NCBI GenBank assembly: GCA_014800785.1
Contig: JAAVFK010000021.1
Coordinates: forward strand, 12,931-55,459
Length of the DNA: 42,529 nucleotides
Origin: Bacteroidales bacterium
GTDB lineage: Bacteria > Bacteroidota > Bacteroidia > Bacteroidales > Muribaculaceae
Reading direction: 5' to 3'
A model generated the notes under the pieces. The model worked only from the letters and a program-made list of their open reading frames with translations. It searched no databases and had not been told where the DNA came from. Below, piece after piece: positions 21,620 to 31,235 of this stretch; the first letter of the stretch is position 1, and the number at the start of each line of letters is the position of its first letter. The position numbers and the translations under genes are program-made.

Positions 21620-22441
21620 TCAGATGTCATAGAACCGTTCGAGAAGAGCGCGGCGGTAGTTCTTGGAGATCTTGATCTCGTCGATGTCGTTGAAGGGTGG
21701 GAGAAGCTTGATGTCTGTCTGGGTAATCTCTCCCAGATAGATACTGTTGATGATATACGACTTGTGGGTACGGACGAACTCCGGACCGTAGCTGAGGATA
21801 GACTCGGCTGTCGTGTGGCGCTTGAGTATGTGGCGCTCAAGGGTGGTCGTGATCGCCTCCCATATCTTTCGGTCCGAATCGTACTTGAAGAAGAGCACGG
21901 AGGTCGGGGGGATGATCAGCTTGTCACCCGAGAGTGTCGAGACCGACAGGAACGCCTGGTCCGCCCGCAGAGTGATCATTTTGCAGATATCTCCTGCCGT
22001 CACCCCCGGAAGCTGACCCTCCAGACGGTAACGCTCAAGAATCAGGCCGACCTCATCCGGATCGAAAGGTTTGAGCAGATAATCGTATGCACGCAGGCGG
22101 AACGCCTCGTGGAAATATTTCTGATACTGCGTGTAGAAAATGAAACGGGTGGGTCCCCATTTCTGACCGTTCGTGAACAGCTCGAGGCCGCTACCGTCCG
22201 GATACTCGATGTCGAGAAAGACGAGATCGGGTTTTGTTTTCTTCAGCAGCTTCCGGCCTTCGTCGAGGCTTATGGCGGTGCCGATGATATCGACATACGG
22301 ATACTTGGCAAGAGCTTCGCGCACAACCTCCACAGAGGGGAGGTCATCGTCTATGATAACCACAGACACGTTTCTGCGCTTCAGAAAAGAAGCGTTGTTC
22401 ATAGTGTTCTTATTTTCGGGATGCTCGGTGTTATTTTTCAT
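21620..22441 (-). CDS. LytTR-family response regulator
   Basis: REC: VVIIDDDLPSVEVV, DLVFLDIEYPDGSG, RAYDYLLKPF; C-terminal LytTR-like DNA-binding region. Confidence 0.9.
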   Translation of the reverse strand: MKNNTEHPENKNTMNNASFLKRRNVSVVIIDDDLPSVEVVREALAKYPYVDIIGTAISLDEGRKLLKKTKPDLVFLDIEYPDGSGLELFTNGQKWGPTRFIFYTQYQKYFHEAFRLRAYDYLLKPFDPDEVGLILERYRLEGQLPGVTAGDICKMITLRADQAFLSVSTLSGDKLIIPPTSVLFFKYDSDRKIWEAITTTLERHILKRHTTAESILSYGPEFVRTHKSYIINSIYLGEITQTDIKLLPPFNDIDEIKISKNYRRALLERFYDI

Positions 22442-22474
22442 GGGAATCCGTTAGGGATATTGTGGTTGTAGCAT

Positions 22475-24529
22475 TCAATTCTCAATTTCCATCCACTTCA
22501 GCGGGATGGTGTAGGTCGCCAGACAACCTGTCTCCGAGCCGTCGGGAGCGAGGGTCTGCATGGTCAGATTGAAAGCTATCTCAACGTTATCGCGTTCGCG
22601 GATCATACGGATAGTCTCCATGATCACGCGAAGACCGGTACCGGTCGAGGGAAACATTGCGGTTCCTCCCCCCGGAGGCGTCGTGTTGAACACGCTCACC
22701 GTCACACGGTCCGGAGCCGGCTGACGCACGCACACCATCAACCGGCACGTCTCGTCGGGAGCGACGCCGGGAAACGCATGCTTGAACGCATTCTCAACCA
22801 GAATCTGGATGAACATCGACGGTATCCACAGATGTTCCGGGTCGAGTCCGTCGGCGATCTCGCGGATATAATCGAAGCGGCCCTCATAATTGTCGGACTG
22901 CACGGAGACATAATTGTCCGTGAACTCCAGTTCCTTGTCGAGGGTGGTCACGATATCCGAGGCGACGAACTGCTGATGGCGCAGGAGAGAGACGATCGCT
23001 TCGAGACGCGACTCGCGACCTGCGTCGCGGTTGCGGATCTCGTGGTTCAGCGCATTGTATATGAAGTGGGGGGTGATTCTTGAGCGGACGGTTTCGGTCC
23101 GGAGTGCCGCGATTTTGGCGAGCATCTTCTCCTCGCGCCGGAGAACCCGGCGGCGGTTGACGAGCACGGCGCCGACAATCACGAGCAGAAGAGCGATGAC
23201 GAAGCCTATGATGGCCAGAAGCCTCATGATCCGGCCCTCCTGGAGCGCGTTCTCGGCCTTGAGACTGAGTACCGAGCGGTCGCGTTCATAGGCCATGCGG
23301 TTGGCCGCGATACTCTGCGAGACCGCCACCGATCTGATCGAATCCTCCAGAGTCTTGAAGCGTCGGTAACTGTCGAGCGCCTTGACCGGATTTCCAGACT
23401 CGCCGTAATAGTCAGACAGGAACTCCAGCCTCAGCAGCTGCATCTCCGGACGCAGCGTGTCGCTGAAGGGGTGAATCGCGATCATATGCTCAACCTGAGC
23501 GCGGTTTCCGCGTTGCCACGCGCGACGCATCATCAGCGTGTGGAGATAGGAGACGGCCACCGGATTGGGTTGCTCTTCGGTGAAATAGCGATACGAATCC
23601 GGGATCAGCCTCTCCACACTGTCCGTCATTCCGAGCTGCAGATAGCAGTCGGCCATATTCACGGCCACGAAATTCTTTTCCCAGTCGGCCGAGGGGAGAG
23701 AGTCTAGATAATTGTCGAGACGCTTGAATGTCTTCAGAGCGCCGGCGAAATCCCGGCGGTAATAGAAATCGGTGCCGTAATTATTGAGGTTGTTGAACTT
23801 CTCGAAAGGAATCATGCGCGGCCAGAGATCCATTGTCCGCTTCCACCAGACCGCCGAATTGTTGAAATCGCGCAGACCGGTGTAGACCGTCGCCAGACCG
23901 CCGTAGAGGGAAACATAATCTTCGGGAGTGAAGCCCGCCGTGTCGGCTTCGAGAATCGCACGGTGGTAGAAGTCGGCCGCCATGTCCAGCCGCGACGCGA
24001 GCTTGTAGGCGTCGGCCACATTTGCCAGCGCCAGCGCGTGCTCCTTGCGGTTACCGGTTTTCTCGGCCGCATCCGCACCCCGCGTGAGGTAGAGGATTGC
24101 CGAATCCGGATTGTTGTAGAAATGGGAATAGACCGTACCCTTCGCCTGGAGCACCTTCTGGAGCATCATCATGCGTGTCGGAGTCTCGGGCTGACGGTCA
24201 AGCCAGCCGGTGGCCGAGTCGATAGCGACCAGCATCGCGTCCGGGCGATAGAGATAATAGTTAAGCACCGCCTCGTGAACCTTCGATCCGCACCAGCGGT
24301 CGGAATCGCCGGTGACCATCGCCGCGGCATACTCCGCGCGCACGAGACTGTCGGCGCTCTCGAAGCGCCCGGAGGAGACGAAAACACCGAATTTCTTGGT
24401 CGCCTCGTCATAATCATCGGCCTTTTCCGAAGAGGTGCGCGAACATGCGGACACGACTCCGAAAACGACCAAAACTGTCGTCAGAGCGAGCGCTGAAAGC
24501 GCACCATGAAGTGTCCGGAGTCTGTTCAT
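22475..24529 (-). CDS. Sensor histidine kinase, TPR sensor region, LytS-type kinase
   Basis: Lipobox-like VVSAC near N-terminus, TPR-like region, TM (IMRLLAIIGFVIALLLVIVGAVLV), H-box ITPHFIYNALNHEIRNRD, HATPase-like ILVENAFKHAFPG; directly upstream of the LytTR RR. Confidence 0.88.
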   Translation of the reverse strand: MNRLRTLHGALSALALTTVLVVFGVVSACSRTSSEKADDYDEATKKFGVFVSSGRFESADSLVRAEYAAAMVTGDSDRWCGSKVHEAVLNYYLYRPDAMLVAIDSATGWLDRQPETPTRMMMLQKVLQAKGTVYSHFYNNPDSAILYLTRGADAAEKTGNRKEHALALANVADAYKLASRLDMAADFYHRAILEADTAGFTPEDYVSLYGGLATVYTGLRDFNNSAVWWKRTMDLWPRMIPFEKFNNLNNYGTDFYYRRDFAGALKTFKRLDNYLDSLPSADWEKNFVAVNMADCYLQLGMTDSVERLIPDSYRYFTEEQPNPVAVSYLHTLMMRRAWQRGNRAQVEHMIAIHPFSDTLRPEMQLLRLEFLSDYYGESGNPVKALDSYRRFKTLEDSIRSVAVSQSIAANRMAYERDRSVLSLKAENALQEGRIMRLLAIIGFVIALLLVIVGAVLVNRRRVLRREEKMLAKIAALRTETVRSRITPHFIYNALNHEIRNRDAGRESRLEAIVSLLRHQQFVASDIVTTLDKELEFTDNYVSVQSDNYEGRFDYIREIADGLDPEHLWIPSMFIQILVENAFKHAFPGVAPDETCRLMVCVRQPAPDRVTVSVFNTTPPGGGTAMFPSTGTGLRVIMETIRMIRERDNVEIAFNLTMQTLAPDGSETGCLATYTIPLKWMEIEN

Positions 24530-24533
24530 GGTG

Positions 24534-24563
24534 CAAAGATAACAAAATTTCCTAATTCACAAA
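24534..24563 (-). promoter_or_regulatory. Candidate promoter for the histidine kinase
   Basis: Minus strand TTTG-N18-TATCTTTG, ending 4 nt before the ATG. Confidence 0.45.
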
Positions 24564-24705
24564 TTTTTATAAAAATGGATTTTGCCCTCTTATTGCGCGT
24601 TTTCGCCCTCTTGTCACCTATATTTGCCGTTTATCGACAAAATTGCAGTTTTTGCATTTTATTGCCAAAAAATCAATTTTCGCCTCAAATCAGGGGTCGG
24701 GCCCG

Positions 24706-25479
24706 TTATTGGGCGAGGAAAGCGCGGGAGAGGATGGTTTCCAGATCGGCCGACGCCACCTTCACTTTCAGTGCGCCGTCCATAGCCACGGAGATATGGC
24801 CCGTCTCCTCGCTGACGATGATGCAGATCGCGTCGGTCACCTGGCTCATGCCCAGCGCGGCGCGGTGGCGCAGACCGAGATTCTTCGGGATGTTCATATC
24901 GTGGCTCACCGGGAGGATACACCCCACGGACTTGATCCTGTTGTTGGCGATGATCATGGCGCCGTCGTGGAGGGGAGAGTTCTTGAAGAAGATATTTTCG
25001 ATCAGGCGCATGTTGACGTCCGCGTCGATGATGTCGCCCGTCTTCTCATAATCGGTCAGCGGGACCTTCCGCTGCAGACATATCAGTGCGCCGGTCTTCG
25101 ACTTTGACATCGACATGCAGGCGTAGACCACGGCCATCACCTGGGCATGTATCGCCCCGACGTTCTCCTTCTCGTGGCGGAACAGCCGCCTCAGATGGCG
25201 CCAGCGCCCCTGGGAACCGATGTCGATCAGGAATCGCTTGATCTGGTCCTGAAAAAGGATCACGAGGACTATCAGACCGATGCCCATGAACTTGTCGAGG
25301 ATGGTGCCGGTCAGACGCATGTCGAAGACCTCGGACGCTATGACCCAGATCACGATGAAGAGCAGGACGCCGTAGAAGAGACTCAGCGACCCGGAATTCT
25401 TCATCAGACGATAGAGATAGTAGAGCATCAGCGCTACGATCAATATGTCGATTATGTCTTTGATACCGAATTCAATCAT
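24706..25479 (-). CDS. cdaA: Diadenylate cyclase (CdaA/DacA family)
   Basis: Three N-terminal TM helices; NSPLHDGAMIIANNRI and GLRHRAALGMSQVTDA (DGA/RHR motifs), VSEETGHISVA. Confidence 0.94.
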   Translation of the reverse strand: MIEFGIKDIIDILIVALMLYYLYRLMKNSGSLSLFYGVLLFIVIWVIASEVFDMRLTGTILDKFMGIGLIVLVILFQDQIKRFLIDIGSQGRWRHLRRLFRHEKENVGAIHAQVMAVVYACMSMSKSKTGALICLQRKVPLTDYEKTGDIIDADVNMRLIENIFFKNSPLHDGAMIIANNRIKSVGCILPVSHDMNIPKNLGLRHRAALGMSQVTDAICIIVSEETGHISVAMDGALKVKVASADLETILSRAFLAQ

Positions 25480-25492
25480 GGGAAGGGTTACC

Positions 25493-26335
25493 TCAAGGGT
25501 TGAGAAGCTGGATGACGTCGCGCATCTGGACCGCCTCGGCCACGTCGTGGACGCGGATTATGTCGGCCCCCTTCATCAGCGCGGCGGTATGGAGGGCGAT
25601 GGTGCCCGGAAGTGACTCGGCGGGAGTCGTCTCAAGCGGCCGCCAGATCATCGACTTGCGCGACATCCCGACCAGCAGTGGCCGCCCGAGAGCCTTGAAT
25701 GCCTCCAGATTGCGGAGCAGCTCATAGTTCTGGGACACGTTCTTCGCGAATCCGAAACCGGGATCGATTATCACGTCGGCCACGCCCATCTCGCGCAGGC
25801 GCGCATCCTTGCGGGCCAGATCTTCGAGTACCTCCGCCGTCACGTTGCGGTAGTCTGTCAGTGACTGCATGGTCGCCGGCGTCCCCCTCATGTGCATCAG
25901 CACATAGGCCACGCCCAACTCGGCCACGGTCGGGAACATATCGGGGTCGATGTCGCCCCCGGAGATGTCGTTGATGATCTCCACGCCCCAGACCGACACG
26001 GCCTCGCGCGCCACGGAGGCGCGGAACGTATCGACCGAAACCGGAATCGACGGCCACTCTGTGCGGATAGCCTCCAGAGCCGGAGCGAGACGGTCCCACT
26101 CCTCGGCCGGAGAGATGTCGGCCGCACCCGGGCGGGTCGAATATCCGCCGATGTCGAGCACGTCCACACCGGAGGCGACCATCGCTTCGACACGCTTCTT
26201 CAGCGAGTCGATATATGGCGTGCGGCTCCCCGCGTAGAATGAATCGGGAGTGACGTTTATTATGCCCATTACCCATGGGCGTTCTATGGTTTTCAGTTCC
26301 GAGCCAAGGCGCAGAACAGGTTTTTCTTGAGTCAT
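25493..26335 (-). CDS. folP: Dihydropteroate synthase
   Basis: VMGIINVTPDSFYAGSRT ... DIGGYSTRPGA ... IINDISGG ... IIDPGFGFAKN; start set at MTQEKPVLRL (26335), not the ORF start 26443. Confidence 0.94.
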   Translation of the reverse strand: MTQEKPVLRLGSELKTIERPWVMGIINVTPDSFYAGSRTPYIDSLKKRVEAMVASGVDVLDIGGYSTRPGAADISPAEEWDRLAPALEAIRTEWPSIPVSVDTFRASVAREAVSVWGVEIINDISGGDIDPDMFPTVAELGVAYVLMHMRGTPATMQSLTDYRNVTAEVLEDLARKDARLREMGVADVIIDPGFGFAKNVSQNYELLRNLEAFKALGRPLLVGMSRKSMIWRPLETTPAESLPGTIALHTAALMKGADIIRVHDVAEAVQMRDVIQLLNP

Positions 26336-26391
26336 GTCACAAAATTGAGTCACGTCACAAAGATACCGCCTTTTCTTCAGACGGCCAAATT

Positions 26392-26429
26392 TAGAGGACC
26401 ATAAACTATTTAGAGGATCATAAACTATG
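26392..26429. repeat. 19-bp tandem direct repeat upstream of folP, abutting a -7-like element
   Basis: tagaggaccataaactatt / tagaggatcataaactatg; minus-strand TAAATTTG at 26386-26393. Confidence 0.7.
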
Positions 26430-26472
26430 TATAAAAACAGCAAAACCGGTCGCCGCTGAGGGGACCGGTCTG

Positions 26473-27489
26473 TCAGTTGAGGAGTTCGTCGAGGTTGGTG
26501 GCGAGGTTGATCATCAGTGTCGAGCCCGACTTGTGGGGCATCGCGTAGGAGACACCGAGTCGGAACGACTTCACGCGCAGACCCAGACCGAGCGAGAAGC
26601 CGGAGAGGAAATTGCGGTGATAGGTTGACATATCGGTTCGGGTCTTGTAGTTGTAGCCCAGCCCGATATAGAACTTCTCCGACGGCGCGTACTGGAGGCC
26701 GAAGATCAGATGGCGGAAGAGGTTGGAGCCGAACGATTGTTTGGTCTCCACGGTCTGCGACTCGTCCGAATGTTCGTAATAGGGGAGTTTCCAGCGCGTC
26801 AGATTGTTGGCCGTGACGGCCACCGAGAACGGGCCGCCGCCGATTCCCTGCATATAGGCCAGCGTGATGTCAAACGGCAGACGGTCATAGGAATTGTTGA
26901 AGCGCTTCACCTGACCACCCATATTCGAGAGCACCGCCGAGAACGAGAGATCCTTCTCGTCGTCATAATAGTTGATGCCCAGATCGACTGCCAGCGCCCA
27001 GGCCGTGTACTGTTCATAATTGCTGTAGACGACCTTGAAATTGGCGCCGCCGCGGAGTCGCGCGGTGATGTCGCGCGAATATGTGCCCTCGATCACCATA
27101 TCCTGGGGCGAGAAATCGCCCGTCTGGATTCCGCTCTCGTCATATCCGGTCATACGGCCGTAGTTGAGATAGCGTATGCCGATGCCCCACGCGCTGTTCT
27201 CGCCCGCGCCCATCGCGAAACGGGCCGACGCGAAATTGGAGGTCGCCATATAGAGCATATATGAGAAAGCCACCTGCTTCTCGATTTCCGGACCGAGCAG
27301 GGCCGGGTTCTGGTCCACGAGCGTGGCGTCATCGTCGATCACGGCCGCGCCGCTCCCGCCCAGCGCGTAGGCGTGGGCTGAAGTCGGTATCTCCAGAAAT
27401 GAATAGGCATTGGAGCTCGTCTGGGCCGACGCTCCGAAGCAGAGCGTCGCCGCCATCAGGAGCGCTGCGGATAGGGACTTTGTTCTCAT
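26473..27489 (-). CDS. porQ: Type IX secretion system protein PorQ
   Basis: Signal peptide; SSNAYSFLEIPTSAHAYALGGSGAAVIDDDATLVDQNPALLGPEIEKQVAFSYMLYM; beta-rich outer-membrane-type protein. Confidence 0.85.
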   Translation of the reverse strand: MRTKSLSAALLMAATLCFGASAQTSSNAYSFLEIPTSAHAYALGGSGAAVIDDDATLVDQNPALLGPEIEKQVAFSYMLYMATSNFASARFAMGAGENSAWGIGIRYLNYGRMTGYDESGIQTGDFSPQDMVIEGTYSRDITARLRGGANFKVVYSNYEQYTAWALAVDLGINYYDDEKDLSFSAVLSNMGGQVKRFNNSYDRLPFDITLAYMQGIGGGPFSVAVTANNLTRWKLPYYEHSDESQTVETKQSFGSNLFRHLIFGLQYAPSEKFYIGLGYNYKTRTDMSTYHRNFLSGFSLGLGLRVKSFRLGVSYAMPHKSGSTLMINLATNLDELLN

Positions 27490-27600
27490 CTCCCATATTA
27501 ACGTAAGAAACGGGTCGGGTAGTATATGGGAAGAACGGAAAGAAGTATTGTAAAAAAGTGTGAAATAAGTCTAAAATAGCAGTTTGCGGGCCTTGAAAAT

Positions 27601-27632
27601 TTGGATGGTAGGGAAAAGGTCTATAAATTTGC
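27601..27632 (+). promoter_or_regulatory. Consensus Bacteroidetes promoter for the TonB-domain gene
   Basis: TTTG-N20-TAAATTTG. Confidence 0.7.
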
Positions 27633-27723
27633 AACGTCAATCCGGGGCCGCGGTGACCACAGTCGCCGACCGGTCCGGAGAGCGAACGATTCCATTCCAC
27701 AGTCTTTTGACTAAACTATATTA

Positions 27724-28161
27724 ATGAAAAAACTCATTACTGCAATTTTCGCAGTGGCTTTGTCCGCGGGAGCCTCATTCATCTGTGCGCAGACCTGCCG
27801 GGTCAGCACAGGGATCGGGGCCGATGGATGTCACAACTACATAGAGGTCTTTGAATACGACTATGTGACCGAGAAACCTACCTTTCCCGGAGGAGACGGT
27901 GAATTGATGGCCTACATCAACCACTGTCGCGAATATCCCAAATCGGCCTACGAGCGGGGAGTTCAGGGACGTGTGACCTGTAGCTTCGTAGTCAACACCG
28001 ACGGCGACATCAGCTGTATCCAGGTCCTCAAGGGAGTCGATCCCGAACTGAACCGCGAAGCGGTGCGTATCTTCCGCGAGATGCCCAAATGGCGTCCCGG
28101 CCGACTTGACGGCAAAGCCGTCCCCGTCCGCGTCATCCGCGTCGTCCCCTTCCGCAAATAA
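27724..28161 (+). CDS. Secreted TonB C-terminal-domain protein
   Basis: Signal peptide; KPTFPGGDGELMAYINHCREYPKSAYERGVQGRVTCSFVVNTDGDISCIQVLKGVDPELNREAVRIFREMPKWRPG. Confidence 0.85.
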   Translation: MKKLITAIFAVALSAGASFICAQTCRVSTGIGADGCHNYIEVFEYDYVTEKPTFPGGDGELMAYINHCREYPKSAYERGVQGRVTCSFVVNTDGDISCIQVLKGVDPELNREAVRIFREMPKWRPGRLDGKAVPVRVIRVVPFRK

Positions 28162-28206
28162 CCGCAACCGCCCCCGCCACCTCATCGCCCAATCCCCCAA
28201 CGAATA

Positions 28207-28238
28207 CGGCCCGCCTCGGAAACCTCCGAAGCGGGCCG
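28207..28238. terminator. Hairpin between convergent genes
   Basis: CGGCCCGC-cTCGG-aaacct-CCGAa-GCGGGCCG; no long T-tract. Confidence 0.5.
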
Positions 28239-28260
28239 CTGCAATTAATGGCGGGGTAGG

Positions 28261-29799
28261 TTATAGGTTTTCGTATTCAATCTTTTCGTGATCTCCGGGA
28301 GAAAGTTTAATGTCTAATTTCTCCGGTATATTATTGGAGGTAATTTTGACTCTTTTCGTTTTATGCTTTACGTACGAAAATTCAAGAATATCTCCTTTTT
28401 GCAGATCGCTTACATAGTATTTGCCATCGATGTCTGAAGCCATCCCATATATTTGCTTCCCATCACGATATATCAACAGGGTACAACCGATTGCCAGGTC
28501 CCGTTTGCCTTTCCATTTACAATAAACTGTGATGGTGCGTGTAGTCGAAAATGTAATGGTGTGACGAGTTAGACGTTTCACCATCTCTTTTGCGGCTTCG
28601 TCGCCCATTTCTGCGGCTTTTCTATACCATATCTCAGCAGCATACATATCTTTCTCCGTACCGGTTCCATTATAGTAACAGGAGGCAAGATTGCTAAAGA
28701 TAGATACCGAGGCATCCGGTTGGCTTGCGGCCAACTCGAAATTTTTGAAGGCCTTGGTGTAGTCTTTAGATGTACCCTTACCATCGTAATAACAAACTCC
28801 GACCATATTAATAGCTTCTGTATTCCCAACTTTGGCAGCGGAATCAAACCAGCGGAAGGCGTTGGCATAATCTTTAATATTGTAGTATTTCCATGCAATA
28901 TAAAGTCGACATTCTCCTAATTGCTTTTTGAGCAATTTCTCTTCAGAGGAAGATATGTGTCCGGTGAGGGCAAGCGATAAATAGTGCTCACCCTTTATAG
29001 GATCCACCAGACCGCTTTTTTCACCGTTTATGTACACGGGGCGGCTATAGACCTCACCTAACTTCGCGTATCCCGTCATATCACCCATCTTTCCGCGACG
29101 TCTCAGCCACTTCCGATAGGCTTCCTGATTGTCGGTGCTTTCGTAGAAATCCGATATCTTCTTAGCCGCGTCAATATTGCCGAGTTTGGCGTCGGCATAG
29201 GTCTTCGCGTCTAGTCCCGAGGGAACGATGTCCAGCACGAGGCGAAAGCCGGGAGATAGTATAGGACGCGAGGATTTGTCTATTCCGTTCAGCTTGCCTT
29301 CATTTGACGCCCATTGAGTCTCTTCGTCCGTGGCGAGACGATAGACCTTGCCCGTAATCCGGTTGAGAGCAGGGATGAACAGGCCGTTTACATTCCATGT
29401 AATGGTCGTAGACGGCATTGTGAAACCGGTGACCGCCTCCCATTCATCCAGCGTGATGTGATGGCCGATATAGAAATCGTCCATCTCGATGTCCGGATCG
29501 GGAGTGTATGAGAGTGTGCCTGTAAATCCCTTGGCTGCCGTTTCAGGCGACGTATATGTTCCCCCCTTGACGAACACCATCTCCTGTTCAAGGCTCCGGA
29601 TGATTTTGTCGCGTGTTGCCTGAGACATCCCCTTGTTCTCCGATACTGACTCCCTATGCCGCCGATCTTTCTTTGTGGCGGCATTATTGTGGATTGGAAT
29701 CGGTGGTGCTGGTGGTGGTGGCGTGATTTTTCCCTGGCCGAAGACGGCTGAGGCTGCGAATGCGAGTAGAAGGGTAATTATCGTTCGGGTCAGTCTCAT
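28261..29799 (-). CDS. Secreted protein: degenerate FGE/SUMF1-like N-terminus, Sel1-like repeats, C-terminal CarboxypepD_reg-like domain
   Basis: Signal peptide ...AVFGQGKITPPPPAPP; MVFVKGGTY...FYIGHHITLDEWEAVTGF...YRLATDEETQWASNEG...PGFRLVLD; Sel1-like NTEAINMVGVCYYDGKGTSKDYTKAFKNFELAA and SNLASCYYNGTGTEKDMYAAEIWYRKAAEMGDEAAKEM; C-terminal SDIDGKYYVSDLQKGDILEFSYV. Confidence 0.8.
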   Translation of the reverse strand: MRLTRTIITLLLAFAASAVFGQGKITPPPPAPPIPIHNNAATKKDRRHRESVSENKGMSQATRDKIIRSLEQEMVFVKGGTYTSPETAAKGFTGTLSYTPDPDIEMDDFYIGHHITLDEWEAVTGFTMPSTTITWNVNGLFIPALNRITGKVYRLATDEETQWASNEGKLNGIDKSSRPILSPGFRLVLDIVPSGLDAKTYADAKLGNIDAAKKISDFYESTDNQEAYRKWLRRRGKMGDMTGYAKLGEVYSRPVYINGEKSGLVDPIKGEHYLSLALTGHISSSEEKLLKKQLGECRLYIAWKYYNIKDYANAFRWFDSAAKVGNTEAINMVGVCYYDGKGTSKDYTKAFKNFELAASQPDASVSIFSNLASCYYNGTGTEKDMYAAEIWYRKAAEMGDEAAKEMVKRLTRHTITFSTTRTITVYCKWKGKRDLAIGCTLLIYRDGKQIYGMASDIDGKYYVSDLQKGDILEFSYVKHKTKRVKITSNNIPEKLDIKLSPGDHEKIEYENL

Positions 29800-31103
29800 T
29801 GTTTGCCGTTGATCAGGTCCTGAATATTCTGTTGGTCGCTGTTGACCGTTCCCCCTTCCTCGCTGGCGGGCTTCGGTAGGGTCGGCTTGGGCTCCTCGGG
29901 CGCCGGCTTTGAGGGGGCGGACTCGGTCTGAGTCGAGGTCGAGGTCGAGGTTGCTGAAGAGGGGGTGGGGCGGACGGGACCCGCATCGGTGACCTCGGGT
30001 TGCGCAGTCTCAGGGGCGGCAGTCGGCGCCGGCGTTATTGTCGGCTTTGCGGAGGTCGGCTTCTCCTCCTTATAGTCCTGGTGCACAGACTCGGGGAAAT
30101 CGGCCGGAACCTTTTTATCGTCAGACGAACAGGAATTGATGAGGAAGTTGATGCCCACCAGAAGGAGGGCGACAGCAAAGGCGGCGATCAGGAACCGGAC
30201 CACCATCGGACGCATACTCCGCTTCGGCGACGCCACGGGCTTCGCCTTATTGTCATCCTCAACAATAGCGGTGAACTTCTCCTCTCTCTTCACGGCGATC
30301 GGGTCGGTCACCTCCAGGATATGGACAATGAAGGCGGTGTGGTTGTCGCGGTTGTCTTCGGTGACAGATCTCAGGATCTCGACCTTATTCTCGTCGGTGC
30401 CCCCCTGTTCGGAGAAGATATTGCGAAGCGACGAACCATCTTCCATCTCATCCTGCTCCAGCATGCCGTCGGAACAAAGATAGAAATAATCGCCCCCCTT
30501 GATATCCGACGTCCGGTAGACATCCGCCTTCGGACGGCGCTCCATGTAGGGCTGCATCGCGCGGGTGATCACATTCTTCTGTTTTGAATGGCGCGCCTCC
30601 TCGCGGGTCAGTTCGCCGATCTTGATCAGGTCGTTGACCAGGGAATGGTCGGAGGTCTCGTGAAGAATCCGGGTATCCTCTCCCGTCTTGCCGGGGCGGA
30701 TATGATAGACGCGGCTGTCGCCGATATGGGCTATGAAAGCCCCTTCGTCATAGAGCTTGAGGAAGGCCATTGTCGTGCCCATCTTCTTCTCCGCGCCACT
30801 GTCTTTTGTGTCCAGAGCCTCGAACGCCGCCTTGAGGGCGTTGTCGAAATCCGCTTCGGTGAACTTGCCCTCGGTGTCATGGCCGTCGGCAAGTATCGAG
30901 CTGCTCATTGCCTCGCAGACCGTCGCGCTCGCCACCTCCCCAGCGTCATGGCCTCCCATTCCGTCGCAGAGAATGAAGAGTCGGTCGGAGTCAGTCTGTT
31001 TCCCGAACGCGGGAAACAGACTGTCCTCCTGATGGGGGTTGCCCAGCGAGTCCTTTCTTTGGCCGAACTCCTGTATGCTGTAAACTTTGAGTCTGTATTT
31101 CAT
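29796..31103 (-). CDS. Membrane-anchored PP2C-family Ser/Thr phosphatase with Pro/Thr-rich C-terminal tail
   Basis: LFILCDGMGGHDAGEVASATV, AHIGDSRVYHIRPG, YLCSDGMLEQDEM, EDNRDNHTAFIVHI; TM MVVRFLIAAFAVALLLVGINFLI; start MKYRLKV at 31103; overlaps the next gene by ATGA. Confidence 0.92.
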   Translation of the reverse strand: MKYRLKVYSIQEFGQRKDSLGNPHQEDSLFPAFGKQTDSDRLFILCDGMGGHDAGEVASATVCEAMSSSILADGHDTEGKFTEADFDNALKAAFEALDTKDSGAEKKMGTTMAFLKLYDEGAFIAHIGDSRVYHIRPGKTGEDTRILHETSDHSLVNDLIKIGELTREEARHSKQKNVITRAMQPYMERRPKADVYRTSDIKGGDYFYLCSDGMLEQDEMEDGSSLRNIFSEQGGTDENKVEILRSVTEDNRDNHTAFIVHILEVTDPIAVKREEKFTAIVEDDNKAKPVASPKRSMRPMVVRFLIAAFAVALLLVGINFLINSCSSDDKKVPADFPESVHQDYKEEKPTSAKPTITPAPTAAPETAQPEVTDAGPVRPTPSSATSTSTSTQTESAPSKPAPEEPKPTLPKPASEEGGTVNSDQQNIQDLINGKQ

Positions 31104-31155
31104 AATATTATCCGAGAAGAGGGAGATGTGTCGTTGATCGGATCCTTTGATCGTT

Positions 31156-31191
31156 GGTTTGAAACATGCCGAAGGCATGTCCCTACATTGG
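31156..31191. repeat. REP-like dispersed hairpin repeat, copy 1
   Basis: ggtttgaaACATGCCgaaGGCATGTccctacattgg; identical to copy 2. Confidence 0.8.
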
Positions 31192-31235
31192 ATTGCGGAT
31201 TGGATGCGGTTGGCACTTCCTCTGTTAAGTGAACG

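Noticed and set aside
21575-22471. 298-aa plus-strand ORF
   Set aside because: Shadow of the LytTR response regulator on the minus strand. Likewise the plus-strand ORFs at 20347-20760, 24643-25107, 30000-30587, 30588-31232, 31308-31841, 33134-33673, 34774-35367 and 39050-39889.
27724-28161. TonB-domain gene as part of the signalling island
   Set aside because: Opposite strand, own consensus promoter (27601-27632) and a hairpin separating it from the island.
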